A DNA stretch of 64,000 nucleotides from Ceratorhiza oryzae-sativae (GCA_030998015.1 JARWMV010000234.1:1860001-1924000); one strand, 5' to 3'; shown: positions 23,703 to 36,458, counted from the stretch's first letter. Program-made: numbers and translations. The notes: a model not told the origin generated them from the sequence alone.

Positions 23703-25393
23703 ATGCAGGCTCAACTCCGAATCGCCTCGCGCACAGTCCGCACACACACATCACCATTTGTGCCCTATATGACGCATGGCGAGGCTCTGCGATATACCAC
23801 CACCGGCGGACCTACCTCGGTTCCTAAAACGATATTCTCAGGCATACAGCCCACTGGAATACCTCACGTAGGTCTTGCACGCCACCCATCACACTTCCCT
23901 TTCTCTCTCCCTCTCTCTCAACTTGTTACTTGTCTAGCTCGGGAACTACCTGGGTGCACTCGTCAACTGGGTACGACTGCAACGAGCATCAGCACCCAAT
24001 GATCGGCTGTACTTTTCCCTCGTGGGGCTGCATGCGTTGACGCTGCCCCAGGATCCGGTGAAACTGCGGCGTGAGCGGTTGGATTTATTGGCCACGTTGT
24101 TGGCGGTCGGATTGGATCCCCGGAGGAGTGTTATTTTCTGTCAGGACCAGGTGAGTTGCGTTTATCAAGGCATTGATATCATGTCGAGCGTGATATCGAG
24201 TACAGGTTCCGCAACATGCCGAGCTGGCCTGGATGTTAAACTGCACGACTCCGATGGGCAAGTTGCAGAGAATGACGACTTGGAAAGTGAGTGCATGCGC
24301 CAAATTCGACGCCTAGCGCCGGCCTCTGATCCGCCTCGATTGCAGTCCAAGCTCGCGCTGGCACGGAATGCAAATTCGACCGATGAAGTCGACGAATCCC
24401 ATTTGAACCTCGGTCTGTTCGCGTACCCCGTTCTTCAAGCGGCAGACGTCTTGCTCTATCGGTACGTTCTGGTTCTCTTTAGATACGTCGAAGGTTCATC
24501 TTACTTATTGTCCCCACCCCCCGGGGGTCCTCGTTGTGTTGTGTGCAGTGCCACCCATGTCCCCGTGGGTGAAGATCAGCAGCAGCATCTCGAGCTCAGC
24601 CGGGACCTCGCGGAGCTGTTCAATCGAACATACAAGGAATCGGTCTTCCCGCTTCCCCAGCATATCATATGTAAGTGCGTCCATTCACATGGTCGAGACT
24701 CGGCCGTTGCGCCGCGCTCGTCGGTTTACGCAGCCCTCGTTTGCAATCCGATGTACACTCCCGTTTCCTATATTGTGTTATCCACACGTAAAACACTTCA
24801 CAGCCCCTCGGTCTCTATCTACCTTTTGTTGGGTTGCCACTGCCTGAAAATTGCTGACCACGTTGTACTCAGCCCCGGCGAAACGCATTCTATCACTGCG
24901 GGACCCTACACAGAAAATGTCCAAGTCGGCGCCACACCCGTCCTCGCGTATCTTGCTCACGGACACGACTGAAATCATCGACAAGAAGATTCGGAGCGCG
25001 GTAACGGATTCAGAGCGGGGCGTGACATATGATCCAGCTTCGAGACCAGGCGTGGCGAATCTGCTGACGATCCTCGACGCATGCGAGAGCGTGGGTCGTC
25101 TAGGGTCGGGTGAGGAGCAAGACGGACATGGAGAAACGAGCGACACGAGGCAGACGACTCGGCTCGAGGCCCTCGCGGCGCGGTTCGGCTCGCTGTCTCA
25201 TGCGGAGCTCAAGCGCGCCGTTGCGGACGCTGTGGAGTCTGTAGTAGCGCCTGTTCGGGCCGAGTATGCGCGTTTGAGAGCGGACGAGTCGTATTTGAGG
25301 GACGTGGCGGAAGCTGGACGTATGCGCGCGGCCGAGGTAGCCGAGCATACGATGAGCGATGTGAGAGAAGTGTTGGGTGTTGGCAGGCTGTAA
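23703..25393 (+). CDS. MSW1: Mitochondrial tryptophanyl-tRNA synthetase
   Basis: Class I synthetase that charges tRNA-Trp. The N terminus MQAQLRIASRTVRTHTSPF is basic and hydroxylated like a mitochondrial presequence. Catalytic motifs: FSGIQPTGIPHLGNYLGAL (HIGH equivalent) spanning the first intron, NLGLFAYPVLQAADVLLY, THVPVGEDQQQHLELSRDLA and the KMSKS loop RDPTQKMSKSAPHPSSRI. The C-terminal helical part is VVAPVRAEYARLRADESYL. About five short introns. A bacterial-type TrpRS like this one in a fungus is the organellar enzyme; a cytosolic paralog should lie elsewhere. No frameshift seen. Stop at 25391-25393. Confidence 0.92.
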
Positions 25394-26419
25394 AGGTGGT
25401 TGGTATTGTTTTTTTTTTTTTTGGATTCGAGGGGACCGGTGTATGCTTTTCGAACGGAATCGAATGAATAGGATCAGACCCCCCCGTTGCATCAACGTTT
25501 AAATGATTTCCGTGTCAAAAAGCAAGATCGACCCTTGAGCCTTGATTTTTTTTATTGCGTAAAAATAAGCTCGCGTGCCCATCGTGTGGGGTAGCAAGTC
25601 ACATGACTTGCGATTGATGACCGACTGGGTCTGGGTTGCCAGACCTGGCACAATGAAGCAGGGCCGATAGCCCCTATCCAGTGCCGATATCGGGACATCA
25701 GCGACCAAATTGGGAGCAGCAGCATGCTATGTGAGCTCAGCGCAAAGGTTGGATACCATGGCCGGGAGTGGAAGTCCACCGAGGTCGTTATCGGTGCGGT
25801 AGGGGCGACACTAGTCTGGGAAGTCTCTGGCCAGACAGCATGTCCGCGCCCACGGAACAACAATAAGAGTCGCGCCGCGCGCGATAGCCTGGCCGAAACA
25901 GGCATATCGAACCCCAGATAGTGGCGCATGTACGGATCGGGCACACAATTGGTTAGGCCGGCATCACTGGCGTCGGAACATCACAGCTGTGTGCCGACAA
26001 AATGTATTACGCAATCAGTGCAGCGTGGCTACTTGCGACGATGGCTGCCCAAATGAACGCACACGAAATGAACGAGAAGACCTTTATCGCGCGGGAATGC
26101 TCGAAGTCGGTGTCGGTCGCTGGCCTGCGTTGTGCGGCTGATGGTGATGGCAGGGATGAAGCGTCCAGATATGGGAACTGGGTGGCTATAGCACAGCCAC
26201 TGTTGCGGATCGGAGGCGGCGTTAGTGGTAGGGCCGACGGCGCTTCGGGTGCCTTTTGTGCGACAGGCGGACGTGTGGTCGGATGATGAGGCCGGAAGGC
26301 TCGCTCGCTCGCCCGTGGTCAGCTCAAAAGCCCGGGATGCGAGTGCCCCAGCATCAATCGCACTCGCGCCGCTGGCGTCGCTGTCCCATCCGCTATAAAG
26401 CATCCGCTGCCCACTCGCC
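25394..26419. other. Long intergenic region upstream of first Clp1-like gene
   Basis: About 1 kb without a supportable gene. It starts with T-rich and A-rich tracts (25407-25421, 25545-25566). Several overlapping open frames on both strands in the GC-rich right half look like shadows of composition. A TATA box lies at 26394-26399. Likely a long regulatory region. Confidence 0.5.
26394..26399 (+). promoter_or_regulatory. TATA box close to the first Clp1-like start codon
   Basis: TATAAA is only 21-26 bases before the first in-frame ATG (26420). With usual TATA-to-start distances, transcripts may begin near or after that ATG, which would make the next in-frame ATG at 26561 the real start. Confidence 0.5.
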
Positions 26420-27545
26420 ATGTCGCTCCCCCTGGCCCAGCCCCTGTCCGCCTCCAACTGCGACCGACGCCCGTCCGTCGCCCACCCCAAGTCGCTCGAC
26501 CAAAACGCGCCCAAGCACGCCGCCGCCCCCCGCCGCCGCCGCCCCACACGCACCGCCGGCGACATGCAGATCCCGCCCTCGTACGTCCGCACCGCCCGCC
26601 AGCTCTCCATCGCCTTTGCCCCCGAGCCCCGCCAGGCGCACGAGTCCCAGCTCCCGCCCAGCCCCGTCGCGACCCCGCCGCCGCAGCCCGCGTCCAGGCA
26701 GTCGCGCAAGATCGAGCTGCCCTGGAAGCTCACCCGCCCTGCAACCGAGCCGGTCCAGTCTGACGTCCTCGCCGTCATCGACCCCGAGCTCGAGGGTGTG
26801 CCCGTCGAGTTTGTCGTCCACAAGCTCAAGATGGTCGGCCCAGAGTATGTCCCTGTTTGTTCACTCCGTGGCGCAAGGCGTTGATCTCATTTCGCCCAGG
26901 TTATTACAGTCGCTGAGCAATGTCGTACCCCCCGCGTCGATTGCTCCGTCTATCAATACCTCGTCCCTCCCCTCGGAACTCGAGCTCCACATCCGGGACC
27001 AGTCCCAGCCCCTCGAGGCCATCCCCACCCACCTGCTGTGCGTGTTCAACCCCCACGCGGGCAAGGCTTCCAAGGGCCACCTCTTCCCTGCCCACTCGCT
27101 CGTGCTCGCTGCGCAGTGCTCGCGCTTCCCCCAGGTCGGTCCCGCCACACGCACGATCGATCTCGAGCGCGGGACCACCCGACTACCCGTTGTGCCGCTC
27201 CCAGTGCCCCACCCGGCATCGTTTGGCTACCTCAACGCGTACCTGTACACCCGCCGCGTCGACAAGGTTCTTGCTACCCTCCTCCCTCTGCCCACACAAA
27301 TACTCGCGAGCATCAGCGGAAGCATGGCCAACCAGCCAGCGTGCAGCGCCATTCCCCAATTGAGCGCTGCAATGGCACGCACCTTTACCCTCCCGGCGCT
27401 CGTCGATCGGGCAGGCGTGATCCACGGCATGTGGAGCAACTGCAAAGCACTCGGCGTCGATGACGACCGACTGTGGAAAGTCCTCGAGCTTGCGTGGGAT
27501 ATCATCATTGCTTCGATATCCGCCTCGTCATCCAAAAAGGCGTGA
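26420..27545 (+). CDS. Clp1-like (clampless-1 family) protein, paralog A
   Basis: Two exons joined across a 55-nt intron (26845-26899, phase 2, after VGPE). The N-terminal region is Pro/Arg-rich and variable; the conserved part begins SRKIELPWKLTRP and includes GVPVEFVVHKLKMVGPELL, PTHLLCVFNPH, LFPAHSLVLAAQCSRFPQ, RLPVVPLPVPHPASFGYLNA and ALVDRAGVIHGMWSNCKALG, ending SSSKKA. It is clearly paralogous to the gene at 40554-41557, with the same intron position. I recall this pattern from basidiomycete Clp1, a regulator of dikaryon development controlled by A mating-type homeodomain proteins; this naming is from memory and moderate. GC-rich third positions set it apart from neighbours. Alternative start Met at 26561 aligns better with the paralog and with the TATA box. 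Confidence 0.65.
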
Positions 27546-29074
27546 AACCGTCTCGGCTTGGTCTCTGTTCTTGGCCTTCCATACCCCCCTCCCCGCTCGA
27601 CTAATACCGGACCGCCCTCTAACGCAGCATGCATGACTTTTGACTCTTTTTGCCGTCCCGAAAGTGACGTTTGACTTATTCTTTTTTCGATTTGTGTTCA
27701 CATCTCTATCACGCATGTTGCATTGCATTCTCGGTCCGCCTTTGATGTACTATTATGAAAAACGGCTCTCCTTGTGTAATTATTACTGAGCTTAGTTATG
27801 ATTTCGTCTCTTTTTCTATTCATGTACGTTTTCACACCTATGCTTATAGACCCCAGATTTTCTGAGATTTTACCTCACGCACGTCATGAGCACTATCAGA
27901 CAGATCAAGCTATAGTTTCCCAAAAGGCTGATCGAAACTCGCTAGGAAAAGCGGCGCGCCATGGCACGTCGAGCGATCATCTCTCTTACTCACATTTTCA
28001 TCTGAAACACCATCCTTTAGGCTAGCGCCTGTCTCATTTCTCCTGTTTTCAGAACGAGGGTGTCCAGATTCAGCATGTGCACACGGACGAACGGAGAGAA
28101 GGTGGCTCTCTGTCTGTGCTAATGGAGATCTCTCTCTCTCATGGATTGGTTCCAGTCTTTCACACCCGTCGTCCATGTGCATGTGGGCCCGACTGGGACC
28201 GGATCATGTGTGTATATATGCGTCGCCCGGTTCACACACACGCACAGACACACGCGGAGAGGCGGGGCGCGCCATGAGAGCGGTGCTGCCCCAGTTTGGG
28301 ATCTCAGACCCAGCGCAGCGTGTTTATTGTTGTGGTGACCTATGGAACGGGTGAGTGAGCTGTGTACAAAAGCAGCGAGGGGCAGCTTACATACTGAGGG
28401 AAGTGATGTCGTCAAGGAACAATCAGCGCCTCGTGCGCTGCCAGAGAGGTTGATGTATCAGATGCATATAGACTAGTCTCTGTGATCAGGGGCGGAGGAG
28501 AATATGTGGCAAGTTAAAAAAGGTTGTGGTATAGGGATGTCGGATATGGAAAGTCGTGTGGGCTATGGTTCTCCTGATCCGGTCCGACCTCCACCCCCCC
28601 CCCTAGTCCAATGTGCTGGAAGGAGATCGATCTTGCGGGATACGCCGAACGATGCCTAGACTGCCCGTTTTAGTCGACATGACTTCCAGGTTGTCTCTAA
28701 ACGTCCAGGCTGAAGGCTCTGGTATTGAGTCGATTGGAGATGGGCGAAAGCGCTCATTTCGCCGTGAACTATAGGGGATTCATTCCCAGTCTGTCATCAA
28801 TAATTACCCTCGTGGATTAGGTTTGAGTGTTGTTAGGTTAAACGAGAGACAATAGCCCTAGCCGGCAACCCGTCTACGCCCTCTCGCTCAGCCGGGATTC
28901 CCATCTGAGATATTTAGGCTTGCTCCATCTTGTTTAGCTATACGCGTCTGGCTCTCATTCGGATAGGATACGCGAATTATTTGAGTTTATTGACCGTCTT
29001 GATCAAGAGGGTAATTATGATACTCTCGGCGCTTAACTCTGGATGAACTTGGCACCACCACTGGCTAAAAAAAA
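27546..29074. other. Long gene-free region downstream of paralog A
   Basis: About 1.5 kb holding the 3' flank of paralog A and the promoter of NAA35. Short CT-rich (28126-28140) and CA-rich (28230-28258) tracts and a C-run (28593-28603) are present. No coding region with protein-like composition, no tRNA signature and no transposon ends seen. Confidence 0.5.
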
Positions 29075-32062
29075 ATGACGACGTTTGTGGATGTTACCGA
29101 CTTTATAGACGAGGCGGCGGCGGTATGTTTCTCTCGGTCACTATACCACGATCCCTGGCATGACCTCCATTCGCGCATGTGTGTCTCTCTCAGAGCTCGA
29201 GTCGGGCGAACTATTGTTCATGCCCAATTTCGAGTTATTCGATGCGATGAGTGCAATCGAGGCAAGTAATGATACGCTTGACAGACAAGACGTAATAAAC
29301 GACTCGTACGTACAGATTATGGACCCTCGGATGGACAGCGCCCTCGTCCCGCCGGGTGTGACACCGCCCGAGGTACCCTTTACGGATCCAAACGCGCCTC
29401 TGCTCGCCGAAGAAGTCTGTTGGGTCCTCGACCGCACCATGGCCGCCGAGGTACGTGAACCATTCTCCCGTCTATCGCTGCCTCGTGTCGTTCTAGTCCT
29501 TATTATATCACTCCCGCCGTGGCGGGGTCAAAGATGGGCTGGCATAGCGGATACGCGCTATCCCAAACGCTGTACACCTCGTTGTACATGCATAATATCC
29601 ATCACGACGTGACGGTGCCGCAGTATTTCCATTCGTGGAGGTATGATCCGGCGCGGCCGATTGCGCTGGTGTCGATTGTGTTGCAGGCTGGGATGATGGC
29701 GATTGTCAAGACGTGTGATATGGTGTGGAGAGAGTTGACCAAGGGGTATGTTTTCGATGTGAGTTTTCATGTTATTCGTTTGGTGGATGCGATTGAATTT
29801 GCGGCCAGTTGGAAGATTTCAATGCGGACAAGTCTGAGGTCTCGTTATTGGAGGGGGTGCAGATCCCGACTGCGATTAGACAGTTGGACAAGGCGTTGGC
29901 TTGGCTTGAGAGGTGGCAAAGTGAGTTCCGCCTGGTGTTTTAGCGTGAAGTGCTTGAAATTCACATCGCGAGCTCCAAGCTACGGATGCGACATGGAAAA
30001 ACGCTTTGTATCACCGCATAGCCCTACGTAAAGTACGCTTGGTCTGACATGACAGCGACAAGCGTTCTCACGGCGGATCGTCCTTAGCATATTTTATTGG
30101 CCGTTTCAACCAACGAGGCTACTTCGCCCCAGCCTCACCAACGGTCGACCCACGTTTTAGACGCTCTGGCCGCGTTCCATTCGGTTCGGGCTGGTCCTGA
30201 GCCCGCTGCCCCTCCGCCCTCGTCTCAATTACATGCGGCGTTTGATCCTATGATCAACCGGCGTCTGATTGTTAGTATGCCCCTGAAGGTGTGTTTGTAA
30301 GTTCTATGCGCTTCATGTGTTTTATTTGGGTTTGTGCATAGGTGATTGAGCTCATGTCTATGCCCGATGCTTGGAAGTCTCTTCGATCAATGTTAGAAGG
30401 CATGCTTGAAGTATGCCGAATGATTGAGTCCACGAATATACTTGATGTAATGGTGTGTGTAGATAGTCTAATCGTTAATTCAACTGGTCACTTAATATTT
30501 GGACAGATGTTGTTGAGGCTACGAGCCCGGTTACCCTCGGCCCCCAATAGAAGCGCTTATATTCGGTCTTTGAACACTGTGAGCTTTGAGCTGTTCGCGT
30601 TCTGTTGTGCATACTTACCGTTTCTAGACTTTATTGTTACATAAATACGCGCCTCAGTCGTCATCACGAAAACTCCAGCCAAGGAAAACCGAGGAATCCC
30701 CAGTTCATCTGGTCTTTTCTCAACTGGTTGGGGTTCCACTGTATTGTATGCGCTCCTTGAAGTATTGGCCGGGCGGGGGCCTGCCCGTAGACCCTACTTA
30801 TCTAGAGGACGCAATCGAACGGGTAGGTGCGACGTTGAGCAGTTATCTCGTCAGACATCGGCACTGATGTCGGGGGTCCCAGAGCATCACCCAGTACATA
30901 CTATCCCTATGCTATAATCGACCTAGAATGAGACGAAGCATGTCGAAAACCCTCGCTTCGTGGCATGAGATCTGGGAAGATGCCGTTGATGTTGCGTTGA
31001 AGGTTCGGAACGATGTGAGTTTTGGTCCGTGATCTTCTGGCGTGAGGTTATCCGCTCATGGTGTACCCCCTCAGCCGGAGCTCAAGGGCCTAAAGCGGCT
31101 ACCTCTCGGAATCCGACATCTCAGGCTAGTCAACCTTGTCGACTTGACTTTTGCTGGATTCGAGACGAGCCTCTATGCACAAGGAGAATGGCCACTTTTG
31201 TATTGGCACCTCACCCGTGTCCTCAACTTGCAGATTGAGACAATGGAAATCGTGTTGAGGCTGCTTCACGAAGATGATGGTCAGCCAGGCTGAGTTTTAG
31301 TTTGGATGTAATTACTGACAGTGTATGCAGGGTCGCATTCGTCGTCTGAACTTTATGCTCGGTCGTACATTTCTTATTCAAAGGCACTCCAGGCAATTTG
31401 TTGTGCCACTATGCTCGTAAGTTTTGTCAGCTGCATTATATACGTACGAATAACATTGGACAAGATGCTATTCACGAGACCCCCGAAAGAGCTTGATGTA
31501 TCGAAACTGTCAAAGCCGCTCGTTCCTGAACATATACTTCTCGCCGAGCGCCGCTTCAAATGGGCGTTTGGATCCCACGCGAAGCGTTCGAGATATACTG
31601 ATGATGCACGACCAGACTTGCAGTCCTGGGCAGAATTTGCGGGCACCTTGGAATCGCGAAAGGTAATCACTCTTATCTTTATGCTGGGTATTCCCGTGAC
31701 TTGATGAACCTTTGTCTACAAGTCTGATGACATCGAGAAAGAAGCGTCGAAAGAATTCAAACGGGCGCGGGTTCATCTACTCAATTTGCTAGATGAGAGT
31801 GTTTGGAAGGTTTCAGGAGGTGTATGCCACCAGCTGATGAATGAGGTATTTGATCACGTCCATTTTCTAACCAAGGCTCATGTGCTGTTTCATACCGTAG
31901 TTTCTGACGAGTTGCATCAAAGTATGCAACACACAACTGTCCGAAACAGGGTCAGCCCCCGAACGCGACAACTCTGGAGCGGGCGCGGATGAGTTGAATC
32001 ACTGGGTGTTCGAACACAGTTCATGGTTTCCCACTATCTCTCGTTCAATGAGTATTGCGTAA
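29075..32062 (+). CDS. NAA35: NatC N-alpha-acetyltransferase auxiliary subunit, Mak10/NAA35
   Basis: Scaffold subunit that anchors the NatC complex, which acetylates N termini such as Met-Leu and Met-Ile on nascent proteins. Start MTTFVDVTDFIDEAAA. Conserved blocks: ELESGELLFMPNFELFDAMS, SYVQIMDPRMDSALVPPG, AEVAGSKMGWHSGYALSQTL, YFHSWRYDPARPIALVSIVL, AYFIGRFNQRGYFAP, AAFDPMINRRLI, ESTNILDVMV, YILSLCYNRPRMRRSMSKTL and EFLTSCIKVCNTQ. It ends WFPTISRSMSIA with TAA 32060-32062. More than ten short introns. Two places need a frame change: about 30120-30135 (before HVLDALAAFHSV) and about 30865-30885. These fit single missing bases or misplaced splice sites. The reading is otherwise continuous and full length. 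Confidence 0.87.
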
Positions 32063-32195
32063 TCTTATTAGATCTACGGAGGCACTTTGATCGTAACATT
32101 CTCAACGACGTATTCGGAATCTGCATATCCCAATAACTTGACAATCTGGGAGCTAACCAACAGAGGGCCGTATTAGAGTTGGCTGGAACAAGGGA

Positions 32196-34054
32196 TTAAT
32201 CTACTAACCTTTTTTGACCCATGATTTTAGTGATCTCGGCCGAATTGTAGTTTGCCAGACCACGTCCAACCTCGACAATCTCCCATCCATCTTCGTCTTC
32301 CCCTGTCTCACGGTTGCTGGTTGCAGATTGTCCGAGCATCGTGATACTCAATTCATCTAGAGTTTGCACTTCTAATGGTTCTTGGTTATCGACCGTGTCG
32401 GAGAGAGCTACATTGTCGTCAATGTCGTCTGTTCCGGCGAGAACCGTAGCGAGCAACAGCGGGGAGTCTGGGCTAGCTGAACCTGCACCCCTCACAATGC
32501 TAACTTCAATAGCCGCTGCCTCATCGCCATCAGCGGCGACACCGACAACGCTAGTTTCTGCACCGCCTATTCTTCGCTTTACCAATATCCTAACCGCCTG
32601 TCCACTAGCGAATGCGCCTCTTACGCCAAGCACCCCTGCCGGCAATAGTCTCCCTCCACTTGAACGACGGGATAAAACCGAGTGCGCCCCGGCGTCAATA
32701 ATCACAGCACCAGCAGGATGAAGCGTATGTGTCGTCCATGACTTGACATCTCGTAATGGGGTTGGGGATGGCGTAAACAGTGTATGCGGAGGTCGAACCG
32801 GAAGTTCTTCGGCCTTTCCAAGGGTTGCTTCCGTTTTCTGGCCTTCAGCGGAAGTTCTGAGGGGTGTGTGTGATGGAGTGATCTCCCTAGCCGGCGTGCG
32901 CGGGACAGGAGTATCGGGGGCAGAAGGCGGAAGTGTGGTCGATGGCAAAAGGGCATGTGCAGCATCTCGAGCTCGCACGATCCGGGCGGCCGCATTGTAT
33001 CAATAATGCGGAAGATGGAGCTGGGATCCTTGGATGACGTGATCACCGTAGCTACCCCTGCCGCCGTTGCAATTTCCGCCGCGATGAGTTTGGTTTCCAT
33101 TCCGCCGGTGCCGAGACTCGAACCAAGAGTTGCTGTGCTGACTTAGGGTAATGTATATCAGCACGATTCCCGGTGCTGCTCGGTATATGAGAGACCTACC
33201 TTGAGTGCGAATTGCTGAGACGCTTTCGACTACTTCGAGCACGCGCTGTAGGATCTTTGCGTGGGTTGGCAGTGTAAAGACTATCAACGTCTGTGAGGAG
33301 GAAGAGATAATCCGCGTGAAGCATCGAAGAAGTTATAGCAGAGAGTGTATCATTGTCTCCGAATTTTATTTCCTGCGTGCATCATTGCGCTATATTTGTG
33401 AATCCGCATATAGTATGTTTCAAATGCGCCCACTTACGCTAACCGAGATGGTATCATTCTCGTTGATGATAGGGACAACCCCCATCGAAAGCAATTCGGA
33501 CAACGTATTCACAGCGTTCAAGTAGCGAGTTCGCTGCACATATCAAGTGTCATATGATTTCCAACTAGCACACCAACAAATCGGCTTACATCGGATATAT
33601 CACCTCTGGTGAGCAAAACCTGAGCAATTGGTTGTTCTAGTTGTCCGAACAAGTTATCCCATAGTGCAATGAGCCGCCCTTGACCAATCGCAGCAAGAGC
33701 CTGGAGTAAAATTAGGATATGATGAACAGACTCAGAGTCAGACCCTCACCTGCTTGCCTGATACGCTCTTTGGGCGAGATGCCATATTCATACGCTTCAA
33801 CCCCACGCCGATAGCCCCAGAAGATACGAGAACTACTCTGTGCCCTTCATTCTTAAGTGCAACGACGGTTTCAACTATCGCGGACAACAAGGACAGCAGA
33901 GGCTGGTGCGTCTTTTCATGGACAATCGATGAAGTACCTAAACATTAGTCTCAATATCGAAAGAGGAAAACGAGCAAAGACGCCCACCCAGCTTAATCAC
34001 TATCGTCAGAGCATGCCTATTGGCAGTACTGCCGCGGCTCTTCTTCGAAGCCAT
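32196..34054 (-). CDS. PRO1: Glutamate 5-kinase (proline biosynthesis)
   Basis: Phosphorylates glutamate on its gamma carboxylate, the first step to proline. Minus-strand start [20 protein letters not shown] at 34054, then [69 protein letters not shown] and [20 protein letters not shown]: the amino-acid kinase fold in order. The C-terminal exon has a PUA domain: [32 protein letters not shown] and [19 protein letters not shown]. Between the two lies a Thr/Pro-rich linker ([19 protein letters not shown]) longer than in bacteria. One break at 32998-33006, between IFRII and YNAAARIV, fits a single missing base. Converges with NAA35. Confidence 0.92.
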
Positions 34055-34309
34055 TGTCGTCGTTCGAAATGAGTCGATCTTCAGTGGGCTAGGCGCCAGG
34101 GACGTTATTATTATCACACGTGATCACGATCGAGTGGCTACTTTGCAATCACAAGCGCATTCATACATTCATAAATGAAGGTCTACTTTCATTCATCTAA
34201 TTTATATTGCAACTCCGCCGAGCATAATAAATAAAACAAGTCTTGAACATGCCACTTGTGGCCTCCCTCGTCACTGCTTCACGAAGAACCGGCTTCGTAG
34301 GTCCCCAGG

Positions 34310-36275
34310 ATGCATTCCCTTGACATTTTGCTGGTTGCGTTGGCCGTTACCCCAACGACTACTGGAGCTGTCTTGAACCACCAGCGCATCCAGCCCGTTA
34401 GGAAGAGTACCGACATAGTGTTGGCCTATCATCCATCCCCTGCAACGGACTTGCTCTCCCCGGAGGAAGTTCGAGACTCTGCGGCAGCGTTCGCGATTAA
34501 GTTCAGCACACCCACCACTGAGGAACTCACTCCAGTTCATATTGTCCCTGCTTCACCACATGGCTACTTCCAGAGTGGAATGCTCCGAACCAGGATCTCG
34601 TTCCAGGAGCCGGCATCTGGCCAGCCACTGCGGCCTTCGTTCAATCATCCCCAAGAGTAACCGATAGTCCGTTCCGCCCAGCTGAGCCTGTACCACCCCC
34701 ACGGCCAGAGATCTCAACGTTCTATGTGACGATCACCAACGCACCTGTCACCCGGACCATCCTAGATACAGCAACCTTTACTCGGACCATCACTCTCCCT
34801 CCTCTTCCACCTCTCGCTCCGCCCACTGTCCGTCCCAAAGCTATTTGGAATACTCCCACGCACTTTGCCAACTTGGACTGCTTTGGGATCATCAAGTATG
34901 GCTTTGGTCGATCCAATATCAAAGTGGTACATGGAATCCCAGCTTCGGCGTCCGCCTCTACAAGAGGCTCTGCGGACAATGTGTCAGCCATCGAGGTATT
35001 TTACCCCAAAGGGTCGATAAATCCAGGAAATTCACCCCAAGGGGGAGCAGACTTTTATGCCAACCCCCTTCCGGCTTTAAAAAAGGCGCAAAACGTGACG
35101 TTTGGATATAGCGTGTTCCTTCCAGTGGATTTCGAACCAGTTCGAGGGGGTAAATTGCCTGGTTTGTACGGCGGAAAGACTGGATGCAGCGGTGGGGATG
35201 CGGCCGTCGACTGTTTTTCGACAAGGTTGATGTGGCGCACAAATAACGATGGAGAGTTATACCTGGTTAGTATGCCTGTTCCTCGTTCCAAATCGAATTC
35301 GTACTGAAGCACCAAATAGTATGCTCCCAAGGACAAACAAGCAGATCAGGTATGCAACACGCCTCCGCAGTCTTTTTGCGAGGCCGATTACGGATTATCC
35401 ATTGGCCGAGGATCCTTCAAGTTTAAACCCGGACAGTGGACCCACGTGAGCCAAACAGTGGTTCTCAACACCCCAGGACGACAGGATGGACACTTTGCGC
35501 TTGACGTCGACGGCAAACGGGTCATGGATCTTCAGGGGGTATACTACCGCCAGACAGCTACGCCTAAAGGTGAAGACGAGGACATTGGGGTCCAGAGCGT
35601 ATCGACTTCTGGAGGCGGTTTGAATGCAGCGAGTGCAAATGGTGGGAAAGCACCCGGACAAGAGACAGGCACCCCAAATCCAAACGTGGAAAGTCCCCCA
35701 GAGTCAGGAGAAGGCGGAGGCCTCCTGGGACACATCGTAGTCTCACCCCCAACAAATTCAGGCTCCGCACACGCACCAATGTGGCACGCGCCAGGACGAC
35801 TCCCCGTTCTCCTAGCGCCGAATCCTCGCAGGCGGCATCAACGGCAGAGACGCCATGATCATGTCCGCGCTCGTCCGGCGTCAGAGTTGTTCCCTAATGC
35901 TGCACTACGACCGCCATCCCCGATCCATCCAGACACCGAGATTTACGCACTCACCGTGACAAAGGCGCTGCAGCCTGCGACCATCACTGTTCATTCACGC
36001 GTCGTCGAGACGCAGGTCGCAATCATCACAGCGCAGCCAACACCATCAGTAATTAATTTGGCAACCAAACACAAAGTACCTGGCTTTAGTGGTATATTCT
36101 TTAGGTAAGCCTATCTCCTTTAGTCAATTCTTTGTTCAACTAGGGTGGACTGGACTGAAACCGATTACATTTGGGATCAACTAGTACGTTTTTCGGTGGC
36201 CACGAGCAGAAATTTGCTACGCCAAAGGATCAGAAGATGTGGTTCAAAGACTTCGAGCTTGTCGTGAACGAATAA
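34310..36275 (+). CDS. Secreted polysaccharide lyase, PL14-type, with long linker
   Basis: Signal peptide MHSLDILLVALAVTPTTTGA. After a Pro/Thr-rich spacer the catalytic beta-sandwich begins with VTFGYSVFLPVDFEPVRGGK, LPGLYGGKTGCSGGDAAVD, FSTRLMWRTNNDGELYLYAP, GLSIGRGSFKFKPGQWTHVS and GHFALDVDGKRVMDL, the pattern of fungal PL14/PL20-like glucuronan/alginate lyases; it ends FSTFFGGHEQKFATPKDQKM and WFKDFEL. Normally the FFGGH strand follows closely on VMDL..VYYR; here about 170 residues of Gly/Pro/Arg-rich sequence (35570-36080) intervene. A frame change at 34620-34660 fits one missing base between the N-terminal exon and VTDSPFRPAEPVP. Introns at about 35265-35320 and 36105-36187. Likely acts on uronate-containing cell-wall polymers. 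Confidence 0.8.
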
Positions 36276-36458
36276 GAAGTTGGAAGGGACAGGGGCAAGC
36301 CTCGGAAATCAACGATCGGCTAAAGAACATCACCACATTGGACTTGACTCATTTCACCGCATATTGTTCTTGTATTCTTAGCGTGTATTCTTTAGCTCAT
36401 ATAGCATAGTTCTATTCATTTCGCCGACACGATGGATCGACGCCTGGATCCTGGCCAA

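Noticed and set aside
25394..26419. Several overlapping open frames over 200 bp on both strands
   Set aside because: They overlap in GC-rich DNA, are not ATG-supported with introns and resemble no known protein.
28120..28265. CT- and CA-rich tracts as a structured RNA
   Set aside because: They are short simple-sequence tracts without visible stem-loop or box motifs.
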